Assembly: GCA_030950765.1 (NCBI GenBank)
Contig: JAUZQX010000060.1
Coordinates: forward strand, 1-13,347
DNA: 13,347 bases
Direction: 5' to 3'
DNA from: Ghiorsea sp.
GTDB lineage: Bacteria > Pseudomonadota > Zetaproteobacteria > Mariprofundales > Mariprofundaceae
Position numbers and translations under genes: made by a program. Positions 1 to 8,272 of the stretch are shown in pieces. Numbering within the stretch: the first letter of the stretch is position 1; each line of letters starts with the position of its first letter. The notes below the pieces were generated by a model. That model saw only the letters and a program-made list of their open reading frames with translations. It searched no databases and was not told where the DNA came from.

Positions 1-1
1 A

Positions 2-505
2 GTTGATTTCGTTGAAGCAACAAATGTTGATGCTTTGGCGATTGCTATTGGTACTTCACACGGTGCATATAAATTCACCAAACCACCAACAGGCGAAGTA
101 TTGCGCATTGACCGCATTGAAGAAATTCATGCAGCACTTCCAGATACACACTTGGTAATGCACGGCTCTTCTTCAGTGCCACAAGAATGGTTAGCTATCA
201 TTAATGAATATGGTGGAGAAATGGGCGAGACTTATGGTGTTCCTGTTGAAGAAATCGTTAAAGGCATCAAGTCTGGTGTACGTAAAGTAAACATCGATAC
301 TGACCTTAGAATGGCTTCTACTGGTGCAATTCGTAAACACTTGAAGGAAAATCCATCTAACTTCGACCCACGTAAATTCTATAAAGCTGCTAAAGATGCC
401 ATGAAAGACATCTGCCAAGCGCGTTTTGAAGCATTTGGTTGTGCTGGTCAGGCTTCTAAGATTAAAGTTAAATCTTTAGAAGCAATGATTGGTTTCTATA
501 AATAA
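2..505 (+). CDS. fba: Fructose-bisphosphate aldolase, class II (3' part, cut by the window start)
   Basis: Catalyses reversible condensation of dihydroxyacetone phosphate with glyceraldehyde 3-phosphate (and with erythrose 4-phosphate in the Calvin cycle); cytoplasmic, metal (Zn) dependent. The reading frame is open from base 2, so the gene starts upstream; the TTG at 35 is not a real start. The visible 167 residues are roughly the C-terminal half of a ~350-residue enzyme. Visible motifs are GTSHGAYKF (His is a metal ligand in this family), VMHGSSSVP, GVRKVNIDTD (phosphate/substrate binding) and the C-terminal FEAFGCAGQASKIK stretch. This pattern resembles the 'Calvin cycle subtype' of class II aldolases rather than E. 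coli FbaA; that subtype call is from memory of the family. It ends at TAA 503-505 and is followed by a strong terminator, so it is the last gene of its transcript. Confidence 0.95.
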   Translation, partial: VDFVEATNVDALAIAIGTSHGAYKFTKPPTGEVLRIDRIEEIHAALPDTHLVMHGSSSVPQEWLAIINEYGGEMGETYGVPVEEIVKGIKSGVRKVNIDTDLRMASTGAIRKHLKENPSNFDPRKFYKAAKDAMKDICQARFEAFGCAGQASKIKVKSLEAMIGFYK

Positions 506-535
506 CTTCCTTTTTATTAAGGGGTAGATAATATT

Positions 536-563
536 AAAGGCGAGCTATTTAGCTCGCCTTTTT
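536..563 (+). terminator. Rho-independent terminator after the aldolase gene
   Basis: A perfect inverted repeat AAAGGCGAGCT / AGCTCGCCTTT with a 4-nt ATTT loop is followed at once by five T residues. It lies 30 nt after the aldolase stop and 26 nt before the next gene, so it separates the aldolase transcript from the following block. The leading A run would give weaker activity on the opposite strand. Confidence 0.93.
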
Positions 564-589
564 AATTTAAACATAAGGTTGGTGAGAAC

Positions 590-2437
590 GTGAGAGACTT
601 ACTTTATATCTGGAAAAGCCGTTGGTTTGCTTTTATTCATGACATGTTATGGGTTTCATTAGCCATTTATCTAGCTTTTTCTTTTCGTTTTGATTTTGGG
701 GCTATTCCAAAACATCATATTGAAGCTGCATGGCATATGTTGTGGGTTGCACTATTGATTCAGGCATTCAACTACTGGTACTTTGGTTTATATCGAGGGA
801 TTTGGCGTTTTGCATCATTACCAGACTTAACGCGAATTTTGCAGTCTGTACTTTTTGGCTCTTTGTTTACATATTTTATATTGTTCACTTGGATCAGACT
901 GGAAGGTGTTCCACGTTCAACGCTTGTCCTGTACCCCATCTTATTGATGGGTGGCCTAGCAGGTATGCGGTTATTGTACCGCTGGATAAAAGATAGACGA
1001 TTAAGTTTATCATCGGTAGCTGGCAAACGTGTGCTTATATTAGGCGCAGGAAAAGCAGGCGAGATATTGGTTCGAGATATTTTAAATTCAGATAAATATA
1101 TACCTGTTGGTTTCCTTGATGATGAAAAAAAGAAGAAAGGCTGTGATATTCGTGGTATTCCAGTTTTGGGCGATTTTGCTAGTTTGGCAACGTTAATTCC
1201 AGAATTAAGTATTGATGAAGTATTGATTGCTATGCCATCGGCTGAACCTAAGCTACTACAAAATATGGTGAAGATTTGTGCCGACTTACATGTTAGGTGC
1301 CGAACGGTTCCTACTTTAGAAGAACTAGACCATCAAAAACCAGATATAGGCAGTTTGCGAAATATTCATTTGGAAGATTTACTGGGTAGGGATGAAATAG
1401 CATTGAAAGATGATGTGGTCGCTAGATTTATTGAAGGTAAACAAGTGATGGTTACAGGTGCTGGAGGCTCTATTGGTTCAGAGTTATGTCGCCAGCTACT
1501 TTCATTTAACCCCAGTAAGCTTATTTTGCTGGATCACGCAGAGTTCAACTTATATCAAATTGACAATGAACTACAGGCGACTACAAATTATAAGTCTTGT
1601 AGGTCAGTTTTGGGTGATATTCGTGATCATGAACGTATGCAATGGATATTCTCGAATTATAAACCTGATATCGTTTTTAATGCCGCAGCGTATAAACATG
1701 TGCCACTTGTAGAGGCGAATCCAGCAGAGGGTATTAAAACCAATGTGTTGGGAACTTGCATGCTTGCTGACCTTGCAGCAATGAATGCTTGTGAACACTT
1801 TATCCAAGTATCAACAGATAAAGCAGTTAATCCCGCCAATGTGATGGGAGCAACCAAACGTATGGCAGAAATATATTGCCAAAACTTGAATAAACGGTGT
1901 GATACGGCCTTTATTACAACCCGTTTTGGTAATGTTCTGGGTTCAGCAGGAAGTGTTGTACCGTTGTTTAAAAAACAAATTGAAAGCGGTGGTCCTGTTA
2001 CAGTTACACATACTGATATTACCCGTTATTTTATGACTATTCCTGAGGCGGTATCGTTGATTTTGCAAGCGGCAACCATGGGTTCGGGTGGTGAAATTTT
2101 TGTTTTGGATATGGGTGAACCTGTAAAAATTAAAGATATGGCAGAACAAATGATTCGCTTGGCTGGTTTGGTGCCTAACAAGGATATTGATATTATTTAT
2201 ACTGGTTTACGCCCCGGGGAAAAGTTATTTGAAGAGTTGTTTCATGAGGCTGAATCACTGCAGGGTACAACCCATGCTAAAATTATGCTGTCTGATGTTC
2301 GTGAAGTAGATTGGGATGAAGTACAGCAACGTTTAGCGGCTATTCGTGAGGCATGTGCGAAACGAGATGTGCCAGCCTTGATTCAATTATTGCAGCAGCT
2401 TGTGCCAGAGTTTACCCCTGACAAACGTTTGCTGTAA
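590..2437 (+). CDS. Membrane-bound nucleotide-sugar 4,6-dehydratase/epimerase (WbpM/CapD family)
   Basis: Probable UDP-N-acetylhexosamine (UDP-GlcNAc type) 4,6-dehydratase or epimerase of the inner membrane, feeding surface polysaccharide (O-antigen, capsule or exopolysaccharide) synthesis. The 615 residues match the large WbpM-like class. Four N-terminal membrane segments lie near residues 14-33, 46-66, 84-102 and 110-127. A first Rossmann-like domain begins with GAGKAG at 152-157. The C-terminal SDR domain has the NAD(P)-binding motif TGAGGSIG at 289-296. The catalytic region STDKAVNPANVMGATK (408-423) has Met419 where ordinary SDR enzymes have Tyr, giving the Ser-Met-Lys triad known from WbpM. 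The GTG start at 590 has GGTGAG just upstream (581-586). No glycosyltransferase or other polysaccharide gene is adjacent; priA follows after 2 nt. The exact sugar substrate cannot be read from the sequence. Confidence 0.93.
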   Translation: MRDLLYIWKSRWFAFIHDMLWVSLAIYLAFSFRFDFGAIPKHHIEAAWHMLWVALLIQAFNYWYFGLYRGIWRFASLPDLTRILQSVLFGSLFTYFILFTWIRLEGVPRSTLVLYPILLMGGLAGMRLLYRWIKDRRLSLSSVAGKRVLILGAGKAGEILVRDILNSDKYIPVGFLDDEKKKKGCDIRGIPVLGDFASLATLIPELSIDEVLIAMPSAEPKLLQNMVKICADLHVRCRTVPTLEELDHQKPDIGSLRNIHLEDLLGRDEIALKDDVVARFIEGKQVMVTGAGGSIGSELCRQLLSFNPSKLILLDHAEFNLYQIDNELQATTNYKSCRSVLGDIRDHERMQWIFSNYKPDIVFNAAAYKHVPLVEANPAEGIKTNVLGTCMLADLAAMNACEHFIQVSTDKAVNPANVMGATKRMAEIYCQNLNKRCDTAFITTRFGNVLGSAGSVVPLFKKQIESGGPVTVTHTDITRYFMTIPEAVSLILQAATMGSGGEIFVLDMGEPVKIKDMAEQMIRLAGLVPNKDIDIIYTGLRPGEKLFEELFHEAESLQGTTHAKIMLSDVREVDWDEVQQRLAAIREACAKRDVPALIQLLQQLVPEFTPDKRLL

Positions 2438-2439
2438 CC

Positions 2440-4581
2440 GTGCTAGAGCTTGAGAATCCCCGTATTTATATTCGTGCCACTGTGTTTGCACCGTTATGGC
2501 AAAGCTTTGATTATGCTTGGCTTGATGATTTAGGTGAACCGCAAGTTGGTATTCGGGTTGTTGTGCCTTTTGGACATAGCAAACGAGTTGCTGTTGTTGA
2601 GCAAGTGTTTGAACAGGATGTGGAGCAAGTTACAACGGTAGATTTGAAACAAGTTTTAGATCGGTTAGATGATAAAAGTTTATATGCCGATGTTTATTGG
2701 TGTTGGTTACAGCGGGCAAGTAGTTACTACTTATGTACCACAGGGGAAATGTATGAATTAGCCTTGGCATGGGCGGCGTTAGATAAGCAACGGCGTTTTA
2801 AATGTTTAGATCGCGCGTTGCTATTCGATTTTGATCATGATTTGGCGTTGGCATTTACGAGTAAACGGGCTATTTCATTGGCGACGATTAGTAAATATTG
2901 TGAAGTCCGTGCTGTGCAGTGGCGAGTGCTTCAAGCTGTGCAAGCAGGTGTGCTTGAGGAAGTGTGGGAACAGCCACAGGACGATGCAACGTGTGTAAAA
3001 ATACGATTGCAGTTGCGTGCATCGCAACAGCAAGCCGTGGATGCGCTTTGTGAACATCAACAATTTTATCCCGCGCTATTGTTTGGTCGGACAGGCTCAG
3101 GGAAAACCGAAGTTTATTTGCAAGCTGCAGAAAAGCTGGTTGCTCAAGGTAAACAGGTGTTGATATTGGTGCCTGAGATTGGTTTGACTCCGATGTGGAA
3201 GCAACGGCTCTCTGAACGGTTTAAATATGTTTCTATTTGGCATTCGGGCTTAACCTCGCGGGAGAAAATTGCTGTACGGCATGGTTTAGAGAAGACGCAA
3301 GTTCTTTTGGGTACACGTTCTGCTTTATTCCTACCTTTAAAAAACCTTGGCATGATTGTGATTGATGAGGAACATGATACATCATTTAAACAGCAAGATG
3401 GTGTGATGTATTCGGCAAGAGACATGGCATTATTATTGGCACAAGCATTGAAGATTCCTATGGTGTTAGGCTCTGCAACACCCAGTTTGGAAAGCTGGCG
3501 ACAAGTGAAAGAAGGCAAGGTCGCATGTTTTCATTTGACTGAGCGTGTGCACCAACATACGCAAATCAAACCTGAAATTATTGATATGCGAGGCTCAACA
3601 TCGGTGTTATCATCACTGCTCTTGCAGCGCCTTGAAGAAACATTTGAACGTGGTGAACAAGCCATGTTGTACCTTAATCGCCGAGGTTATGCGCCAGCCT
3701 TACAATGTACTGCTTGTGGTTATGTGCCACAGTGTCGTTTGTGTAGTTTACGTTTAACCCTACATCGCAAGGAAGGCGTATTGCGTTGTCATACTTGTGA
3801 TTACAAAGAGCGAGTCAAACAAACATGTGACCAATGTGGAGAACAGGCTTATTTGCCATTGGGGTCGGGTACAGAGCGGTTAGAAGATGTGTTGAAACAA
3901 GCACTTCCCGATGCAAAACTGGCACGTTTTGATCGCGATGTGATTCGCCATGCAAAAGATTTGACGCGGGTATTAACCCAATTCGAAGCAGGTGATATTA
4001 ATTGTTTATTGGGTACGCAAATGTTGGTCAAAGGGCATCATTTTCCTAATGTAACCTTGGTTGGTGTGATCAATGCTGATTTGGGCATGAATTTACCCGA
4101 TTTCCGCGCATCAGAGCGTTGGTGGCAACAAATGACGCAAGTGTTTGGGCGTACTGGGCGTGGTGAGCAAGCAGGCAAAGTGGTGGTGCAAACATGGAGC
4201 CCTGATGCATCGTGGTTTGATAGATTGGATGAAAGCAAGGCTGAAGAAGTTTTAGATGAAGAGTTAAGTCTTCGTCAGCTGACACATTTTCCACCCTATG
4301 CACGATGGGTGCGGGTTGTGTTTTCTGCGGGTTACCATGAAAAAGCGATTGTGGCAGCACATCAATTTGCAAAAACATTACAAAGCTGGGATGAAGTGAA
4401 GGTGAGCGGTCCTATGCCGTGTGCTTTGGAGCGTTTATCAGGGCGTTTTCGTTTTGAATTGATTATTCGTGATGAGGCAAGGAAACACTTACCATGGCAG
4501 CTATTACCCCTTATTAAAAAGTTGCGCGTTCCTTCAGGTGTGCGCCGAAAAATTGATGTGGATCCGCAAGACTTGATGTAG
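2440..4581 (+). CDS. priA: Primosomal protein N' (replication restart helicase PriA)
   Basis: 3'-to-5' DNA helicase that recognises stalled or repaired forks and reloads the replisome; cytoplasmic. The 713 residues are close to E. coli PriA (732). The N-terminal DNA-binding part carries the PriA-like PLWQSFDY signature. Walker A is GRTGSGKT at 216-223, the DEEH box is at 309-312, and helicase motifs GSATPS, GTQMLVKGHHFP and QVFGRTGRG follow. Eight cysteines in four CxxC pairs (423/426, 432/435, 450/453, 463/466) form the zinc-binding module inserted in the helicase core. The GTG start lies 2 nt after the preceding stop with no clear Shine-Dalgarno sequence, so translation probably depends on coupling to the upstream gene. 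The true start could be slightly downstream, but the conserved N-terminus begins within the first 20 residues. Confidence 0.97.
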   Translation: MLELENPRIYIRATVFAPLWQSFDYAWLDDLGEPQVGIRVVVPFGHSKRVAVVEQVFEQDVEQVTTVDLKQVLDRLDDKSLYADVYWCWLQRASSYYLCTTGEMYELALAWAALDKQRRFKCLDRALLFDFDHDLALAFTSKRAISLATISKYCEVRAVQWRVLQAVQAGVLEEVWEQPQDDATCVKIRLQLRASQQQAVDALCEHQQFYPALLFGRTGSGKTEVYLQAAEKLVAQGKQVLILVPEIGLTPMWKQRLSERFKYVSIWHSGLTSREKIAVRHGLEKTQVLLGTRSALFLPLKNLGMIVIDEEHDTSFKQQDGVMYSARDMALLLAQALKIPMVLGSATPSLESWRQVKEGKVACFHLTERVHQHTQIKPEIIDMRGSTSVLSSLLLQRLEETFERGEQAMLYLNRRGYAPALQCTACGYVPQCRLCSLRLTLHRKEGVLRCHTCDYKERVKQTCDQCGEQAYLPLGSGTERLEDVLKQALPDAKLARFDRDVIRHAKDLTRVLTQFEAGDINCLLGTQMLVKGHHFPNVTLVGVINADLGMNLPDFRASERWWQQMTQVFGRTGRGEQAGKVVVQTWSPDASWFDRLDESKAEEVLDEELSLRQLTHFPPYARWVRVVFSAGYHEKAIVAAHQFAKTLQSWDEVKVSGPMPCALERLSGRFRFELIIRDEARKHLPWQLLPLIKKLRVPSGVRRKIDVDPQDLM

Positions 4582-4672
4582 GTATATTTGCTATGATAGA
4601 GGCAAGATACGTTTTTTTCTTTTTTGGGTTTAAGCGGTGGTAAAATGGTGTGAAGGGTGCTTGAATGCGCCC

Positions 4673-5455
4673 ATGTCATGGATGCATAAAATCATATACT
4701 TATTACTAGCTTATTTATTGCCGTTATCTATTGCGCAAGCAGTGGAGTTTGATGCGCAAGTTGAACGTGTATTGTGGCGATATCAGGAACAAGCAAATGG
4801 TATTGCTGGGTTCAATCAGTTGCCGAGCAAGGCTAATGGTAGTGGTGCTTTACTTAAACTTAGGCTAAGCTCAGAACGTGATCAGGATTGGTTTTTTGCG
4901 GTGAGTGCAGCACTTATGGATAGTAGTTCATCTGCTGCCGAAGCTTGGAATAATGGGCAGGTGAATGATTTAAGTATGCAGCAACAAGATGTGCGTTTGG
5001 ATGTGCAATACCGAATGTTGGGTGCGCGATTTGGTGTTTGGTTGGCGCAAAGGGAGCAAAGGCAAACACGGGAGAAGTTTGTGTTGAATGGGGTTGCGAT
5101 AGCAGTTGCAGGCGAGCCCATTGATGAAGTGGTGACTAGCCAATGGGCAGGTTTATCGCTTACTTCGGTCGGTGGGAATATGGGGCAATTTGAAACACGT
5201 ATTGATGCGGCCTTAGCCTTGGATATGCAAGTCACCAACCCTTTGTTTGCGGCACCGTATAGCAAAAAAGATGGTTATCGTACAGGTATTCACTTTCGTT
5301 GGACATTGCCCAGGTCAGAAGTCGGTGTTTCAGGATTAAATATTACATTACGTTATGAGTATCAAGAAATTGGTGGTGAAAACACCGTGAATAATGGCTT
5401 TTGGCCATACAACCGTTGGCAAATGGCATCCATGGGATTGATGTACGCATGGTAA
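4673..5455 (+). CDS. Uncharacterised predicted outer-membrane barrel protein before gspC
   Basis: I do not recognise the family. The frame is open from GTG 4637; ATG 4673 (260 residues) is chosen because it leads quickly into a signal peptide (HKIIYLLLAYLLPLSIAQA, likely cleaved after AQA). TTG 4661, 3 nt after GAAGGG (4652-4657), and ATG 4682 are also possible. The mature part is rich in alternating polar/hydrophobic stretches such as ALLKLRLSS, DVRLDVQYRM, ARFGVWLAQ, THYPE-like turns being absent, and GLNITLRYEYQEI. It ends in SMGLMYAW, an aromatic C-terminus like the BAM recognition signal of outer-membrane barrels. There are no cysteines in the mature part. It occupies the slot directly before gspC, and its TAA (5453-5455) overlaps the gspC start, so a role linked to secretion is plausible. 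It does not look like GspN, which is an inner-membrane-anchored protein. The 91-nt gap after priA shows no convincing terminator or promoter. Confidence 0.72.
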   Translation: MSWMHKIIYLLLAYLLPLSIAQAVEFDAQVERVLWRYQEQANGIAGFNQLPSKANGSGALLKLRLSSERDQDWFFAVSAALMDSSSSAAEAWNNGQVNDLSMQQQDVRLDVQYRMLGARFGVWLAQREQRQTREKFVLNGVAIAVAGEPIDEVVTSQWAGLSLTSVGGNMGQFETRIDAALALDMQVTNPLFAAPYSKKDGYRTGIHFRWTLPRSEVGVSGLNITLRYEYQEIGGENTVNNGFWPYNRWQMASMGLMYAW

Positions 5456-6276
5456 TGTCACTGTTACCACGTTGGACTGAATACGGACTGGTTATTTTAA
5501 TGGCGTGGTTCGTTTCGGGCTTATTGGTGGGCAACCCACAGTCTATGCATCCGCAAACATCTTTGCCTGTAGAACAATCAAGTGAAACATCAGCGGTGGA
5601 AATGCTCTTTAAAGATGTCCCACTGTTTGGTCAGGCTCAAGTGGAAGACAAAAAAGTTGAGCAAGCTGTAACAGTGGTAGCAAGCAAACTCAACATCAAA
5701 TTGATGGGTACGGTTGTTGCAGGTAAGAAGTCAGCGGCCATGGTGACCATATCGGGAAGCAAAAAACAACAAGTATTCTTTTTGAATGAAGAGGTGCAGC
5801 CAGGTGTTTTGCTTCAACAAGTTGAGCCAGCAGCCATCGTTGTTGATAATCGAGGCAAGATGGAGCGTATTCACCTTGAAGCAGGCAAACAGTTGGTGAA
5901 TGCACCAAACAATATGCTGCAAACACCACGGTTTAAACAACGCGCTAAACTTCCGTTGAGTAATCGGCGTATTGATAAACAAAAGCTGCAAAAACAAATG
6001 CGCAATTTTTCAACATTATTAAGCCAAGCGCGTGTAACACCACATTTTACCAATAAAAAACCCGATGGTTTTATGATTAGTAACATTGTTAAAGGTTCGC
6101 TGTATGAAGAAATTGGTTTGATTAATGGTGATGTCATTAAAAAAGTGAATGGTGAATCGGTCACAGGTGCGGAGCAAGCGATGCGTATGTATCGTGAACT
6201 GCAGAACGCAACATTTATTGATGTGGAAATAGAACGAAATGGTAGCTTGCAACAATTAAGCTATACCATCCAGTAA
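5449..6276 (+). CDS. gspC: Type II secretion system protein C
   Basis: Inner-membrane protein that connects the assembly platform to the secretin and helps choose substrates. The domain order is complete: a short cytoplasmic N-terminus, one membrane segment (about residues 12-28, EYGLVILMAWFVSGLLVG), a Pro/Ser-rich linker, the homology region (about 80-143, starting KLMGTVVAG, which in known systems binds the N0 domain of GspD), a basic Lys/Arg-Gln-rich linker, and a C-terminal PDZ domain (about 190-270, with GFMISNIVKGS and GLINGDVIKKVNG). At 275 residues it has the usual GspC length. ATG 5449 or ATG 5455 may be the start. The latter forms a TAATG overlap with the upstream stop; the former overlaps it by 7 nt. 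Either way translation is likely coupled. The frame is open further upstream, but that part lies inside the previous gene. Confidence 0.88.
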   Translation: MVMSLLPRWTEYGLVILMAWFVSGLLVGNPQSMHPQTSLPVEQSSETSAVEMLFKDVPLFGQAQVEDKKVEQAVTVVASKLNIKLMGTVVAGKKSAAMVTISGSKKQQVFFLNEEVQPGVLLQQVEPAAIVVDNRGKMERIHLEAGKQLVNAPNNMLQTPRFKQRAKLPLSNRRIDKQKLQKQMRNFSTLLSQARVTPHFTNKKPDGFMISNIVKGSLYEEIGLINGDVIKKVNGESVTGAEQAMRMYRELQNATFIDVEIERNGSLQQLSYTIQ

Positions 6277-6280
6277 GAGG
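6275..6280 (+). promoter_or_regulatory. Ribosome-binding site of gspD
   Basis: AAGAGG overlaps the gspC stop codon TAA (6274-6276) and lies 6 nt before ATG 6287. This spacing selects ATG 6287 over the in-frame TTG at 6281, which would directly abut the site. Confidence 0.75.
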
Positions 6281-6286
6281 TTGAAG

Positions 6287-8269
6287 ATGCAAATGTTGCA
6301 AAAAATGAAGTGGGTTGTTTTGGTTGCCAGTTTGATGATGGGGGCAGCACTTTCTCATGCCGAAGGCGTAACTATGAACTTTAAAAATGCCGATATTCGA
6401 GCATTTATTGAGTTTGTATCGGGTTTTTCAAACAAGAATTTCCTGATTGATAATCGGGTCAAAGGTAATGTGACGATTGTATCACCAACGCCTATTTCAG
6501 AAGATGAAGCCTATGATGTGTTTCTATCTGTTTTAGAAGTGAATGGTTTTGCGGCGGTGAATAGTGGTTCGGTGATTAAGATTGTGCCACGCGCTGAAAG
6601 TAAACAAAAGGCAGTGAAGGTACGTGAGTCGGGCAGAGCACCACGCAATGATGAGGTGATGACGCAAGTTTTACCTCTTAAATATGCGGATGCACAACAA
6701 TTGGTTGCATTGCTTCGTCCTTTAATCTCGCCCAATAGCCATTTGGTGGCTTACCCACGTGGGAATATGCTACTGTTAACCGATTCTGCGAGTAATATTC
6801 GTCGGATTCAGAATATTTTGAAGTTGGTTGACCGACAAGATGCGGTTGGGGTACAAATTTTTCCCTTAAAACATGCTTCAGCGGATAAATTAGCCAAAAC
6901 ATTGTCAGGCCTGTATGCCAAAGTAGGACCTAATAGCCCCAATGCGATCAAAGCTTTATCGCACCAACCTGGAAACATCTTGATTGTTGTTGCTGCACCG
7001 CAAATGATTAATGAAGTGGCTGAAGTGATTCGTAAATTGGACATCAAACCCAAACCAGACTCAGGGCGTTTGCAGGTACGTTATTTGCAACATGCCAATG
7101 CTGTGGATGTTGCCAAAGTATTAACTGAGCTTGTGGGAGGAGGGGCAGCCGCTGCAAAAACGGGGGCTGTACAAAAAGTTTTATTTACAGGTGATGTGAA
7201 GATTGTAGCTGACCCTGCAACCAATGCGCTTTTAATTACTGCCGACCCCAGTGATATGAATGCTATGAATGGTATTATTGATAAATTGGATATTCACCGT
7301 TTACAGGTATTGGTTGAGGCTTTGATTGTTGAGGTTTCGGTAGGTGTAGGTGAACAATTTGGGGTGGAGTGGCGCAGTGCCAATGATTTTGCAGGTTCGG
7401 GAACATCTACTTTTGGCGGAACAACATTTTCCAATGCGGCAGGTACCAATATTAACTCTGTCGCTGCCAATCCATTTTCCACTGGTTCAGGTTTAGCAGT
7501 TGGTGTGACGCAAGGTACGGTAAGTTTTGGCGGGATAGATTTTTTAAGCTTGGGTTCTTTAGCACGCGCACTTTCAACCAAGTCTGATACCAATGTATTA
7601 TCTACGCCTAATCTTCTGACCATGGATAATGAAGAAGCAGAGATTATTGTGGGTCAGAATGTTCCTTTTATAACTGGTCAGAACTCCACCCAAGGTGGTA
7701 CGGCTAATCCTTTCCAAACCATTGAACGCAAAGATATTGGACTGACTTTAAAGGTAAAACCACAGATTTCTGCGGGAGATACGGTGCGTTTGGAGATTTT
7801 CCAAGAGATTTCAAGTATTGATTTGAACCCTGGTGTACAAGGTGCTGATTTGATTACCAATAAACGTTCGGTAAAAACTGTAGTTTTGGCCAATGACGGG
7901 GGCATGATTGTGCTGGGTGGTTTGATGCGAGACGATGTGAATGTGTCTATTCAACGGGTTCCTTGTTTGGGTTCAATGCCTGTGTTGGGTGAAGCATTCA
8001 AGTTTACGGAGAATAGCCGTAAAAAGACCAACTTGATGATTTTCTTGCGCCCTCACATTATCAAAGATGCCAGTGATATTCAGGCTATCACCAACGCAAA
8101 ATACAATAACATCAAAGGGTTGTATGAAAAACCTATTGAAGGCGGTTCTATTCTTTTTCCACTTGAGAATAATCAAATGCCCCTTGATTTAGCGCCAATA
8201 CCTGGTTTACATTTAGAAGAGGGCTTGCCTGCTCATAAGATGGATGCGGCTAAAGAAGAGCAACAGTAA
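6287..8269 (+). CDS. gspD: Type II secretion system secretin GspD
   Basis: Forms the outer-membrane channel through which folded proteins leave the periplasm. The 660 residues begin with a signal peptide (residues 1-25, cut likely after LSHA). Then come N0 (about 26-100, VTMNFKNADIRAFIEF), N1 (about 125-185), N2 (about 190-255) and N3 (about 262-337), each with the KH-like pattern of periplasmic ring domains. The secretin core (about 338-595) includes the Gly/Ser/Asn-rich stretch after FGVEW, the VPFITGQN element (459 on), VLGGLMRDDV, and NLMIFLRPHII (582-592). The ~60-residue C-terminal tail is Leu/Glu-rich and may be where a pilotin binds, but no pilotin gene is present. One oddity is VPCLGSMPVLG, with a Cys and Met where most secretins have LL-GD/N. 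Four-ring architecture plus the GspC/GspE/GspF context favours T2SS over a type IV pilus PilQ. Confidence 0.96.
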   Translation: MQMLQKMKWVVLVASLMMGAALSHAEGVTMNFKNADIRAFIEFVSGFSNKNFLIDNRVKGNVTIVSPTPISEDEAYDVFLSVLEVNGFAAVNSGSVIKIVPRAESKQKAVKVRESGRAPRNDEVMTQVLPLKYADAQQLVALLRPLISPNSHLVAYPRGNMLLLTDSASNIRRIQNILKLVDRQDAVGVQIFPLKHASADKLAKTLSGLYAKVGPNSPNAIKALSHQPGNILIVVAAPQMINEVAEVIRKLDIKPKPDSGRLQVRYLQHANAVDVAKVLTELVGGGAAAAKTGAVQKVLFTGDVKIVADPATNALLITADPSDMNAMNGIIDKLDIHRLQVLVEALIVEVSVGVGEQFGVEWRSANDFAGSGTSTFGGTTFSNAAGTNINSVAANPFSTGSGLAVGVTQGTVSFGGIDFLSLGSLARALSTKSDTNVLSTPNLLTMDNEEAEIIVGQNVPFITGQNSTQGGTANPFQTIERKDIGLTLKVKPQISAGDTVRLEIFQEISSIDLNPGVQGADLITNKRSVKTVVLANDGGMIVLGGLMRDDVNVSIQRVPCLGSMPVLGEAFKFTENSRKKTNLMIFLRPHIIKDASDIQAITNAKYNNIKGLYEKPIEGGSILFPLENNQMPLDLAPIPGLHLEEGLPAHKMDAAKEEQQ

Positions 8270-8272
8270 ATC

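Noticed and set aside
35..505. TTG at 35 as start of a short aldolase protein
   Set aside because: The frame continues open to base 2 with conserved aldolase sequence; the gene is simply cut by the window edge.
4582..4672. Possible promoter for the barrel/gsp genes (TATGAT at 4592) between priA and the barrel gene
   Set aside because: No -35 element at a suitable distance (AGACTT at 17 nt, TTGATG only 13 nt away), so the evidence is too weak.
4673..5455. Barrel gene as GspN
   Set aside because: GspN is anchored in the inner membrane and usually sits at the end of the operon; this protein has a cleavable signal peptide and an outer-membrane-type C-terminus.
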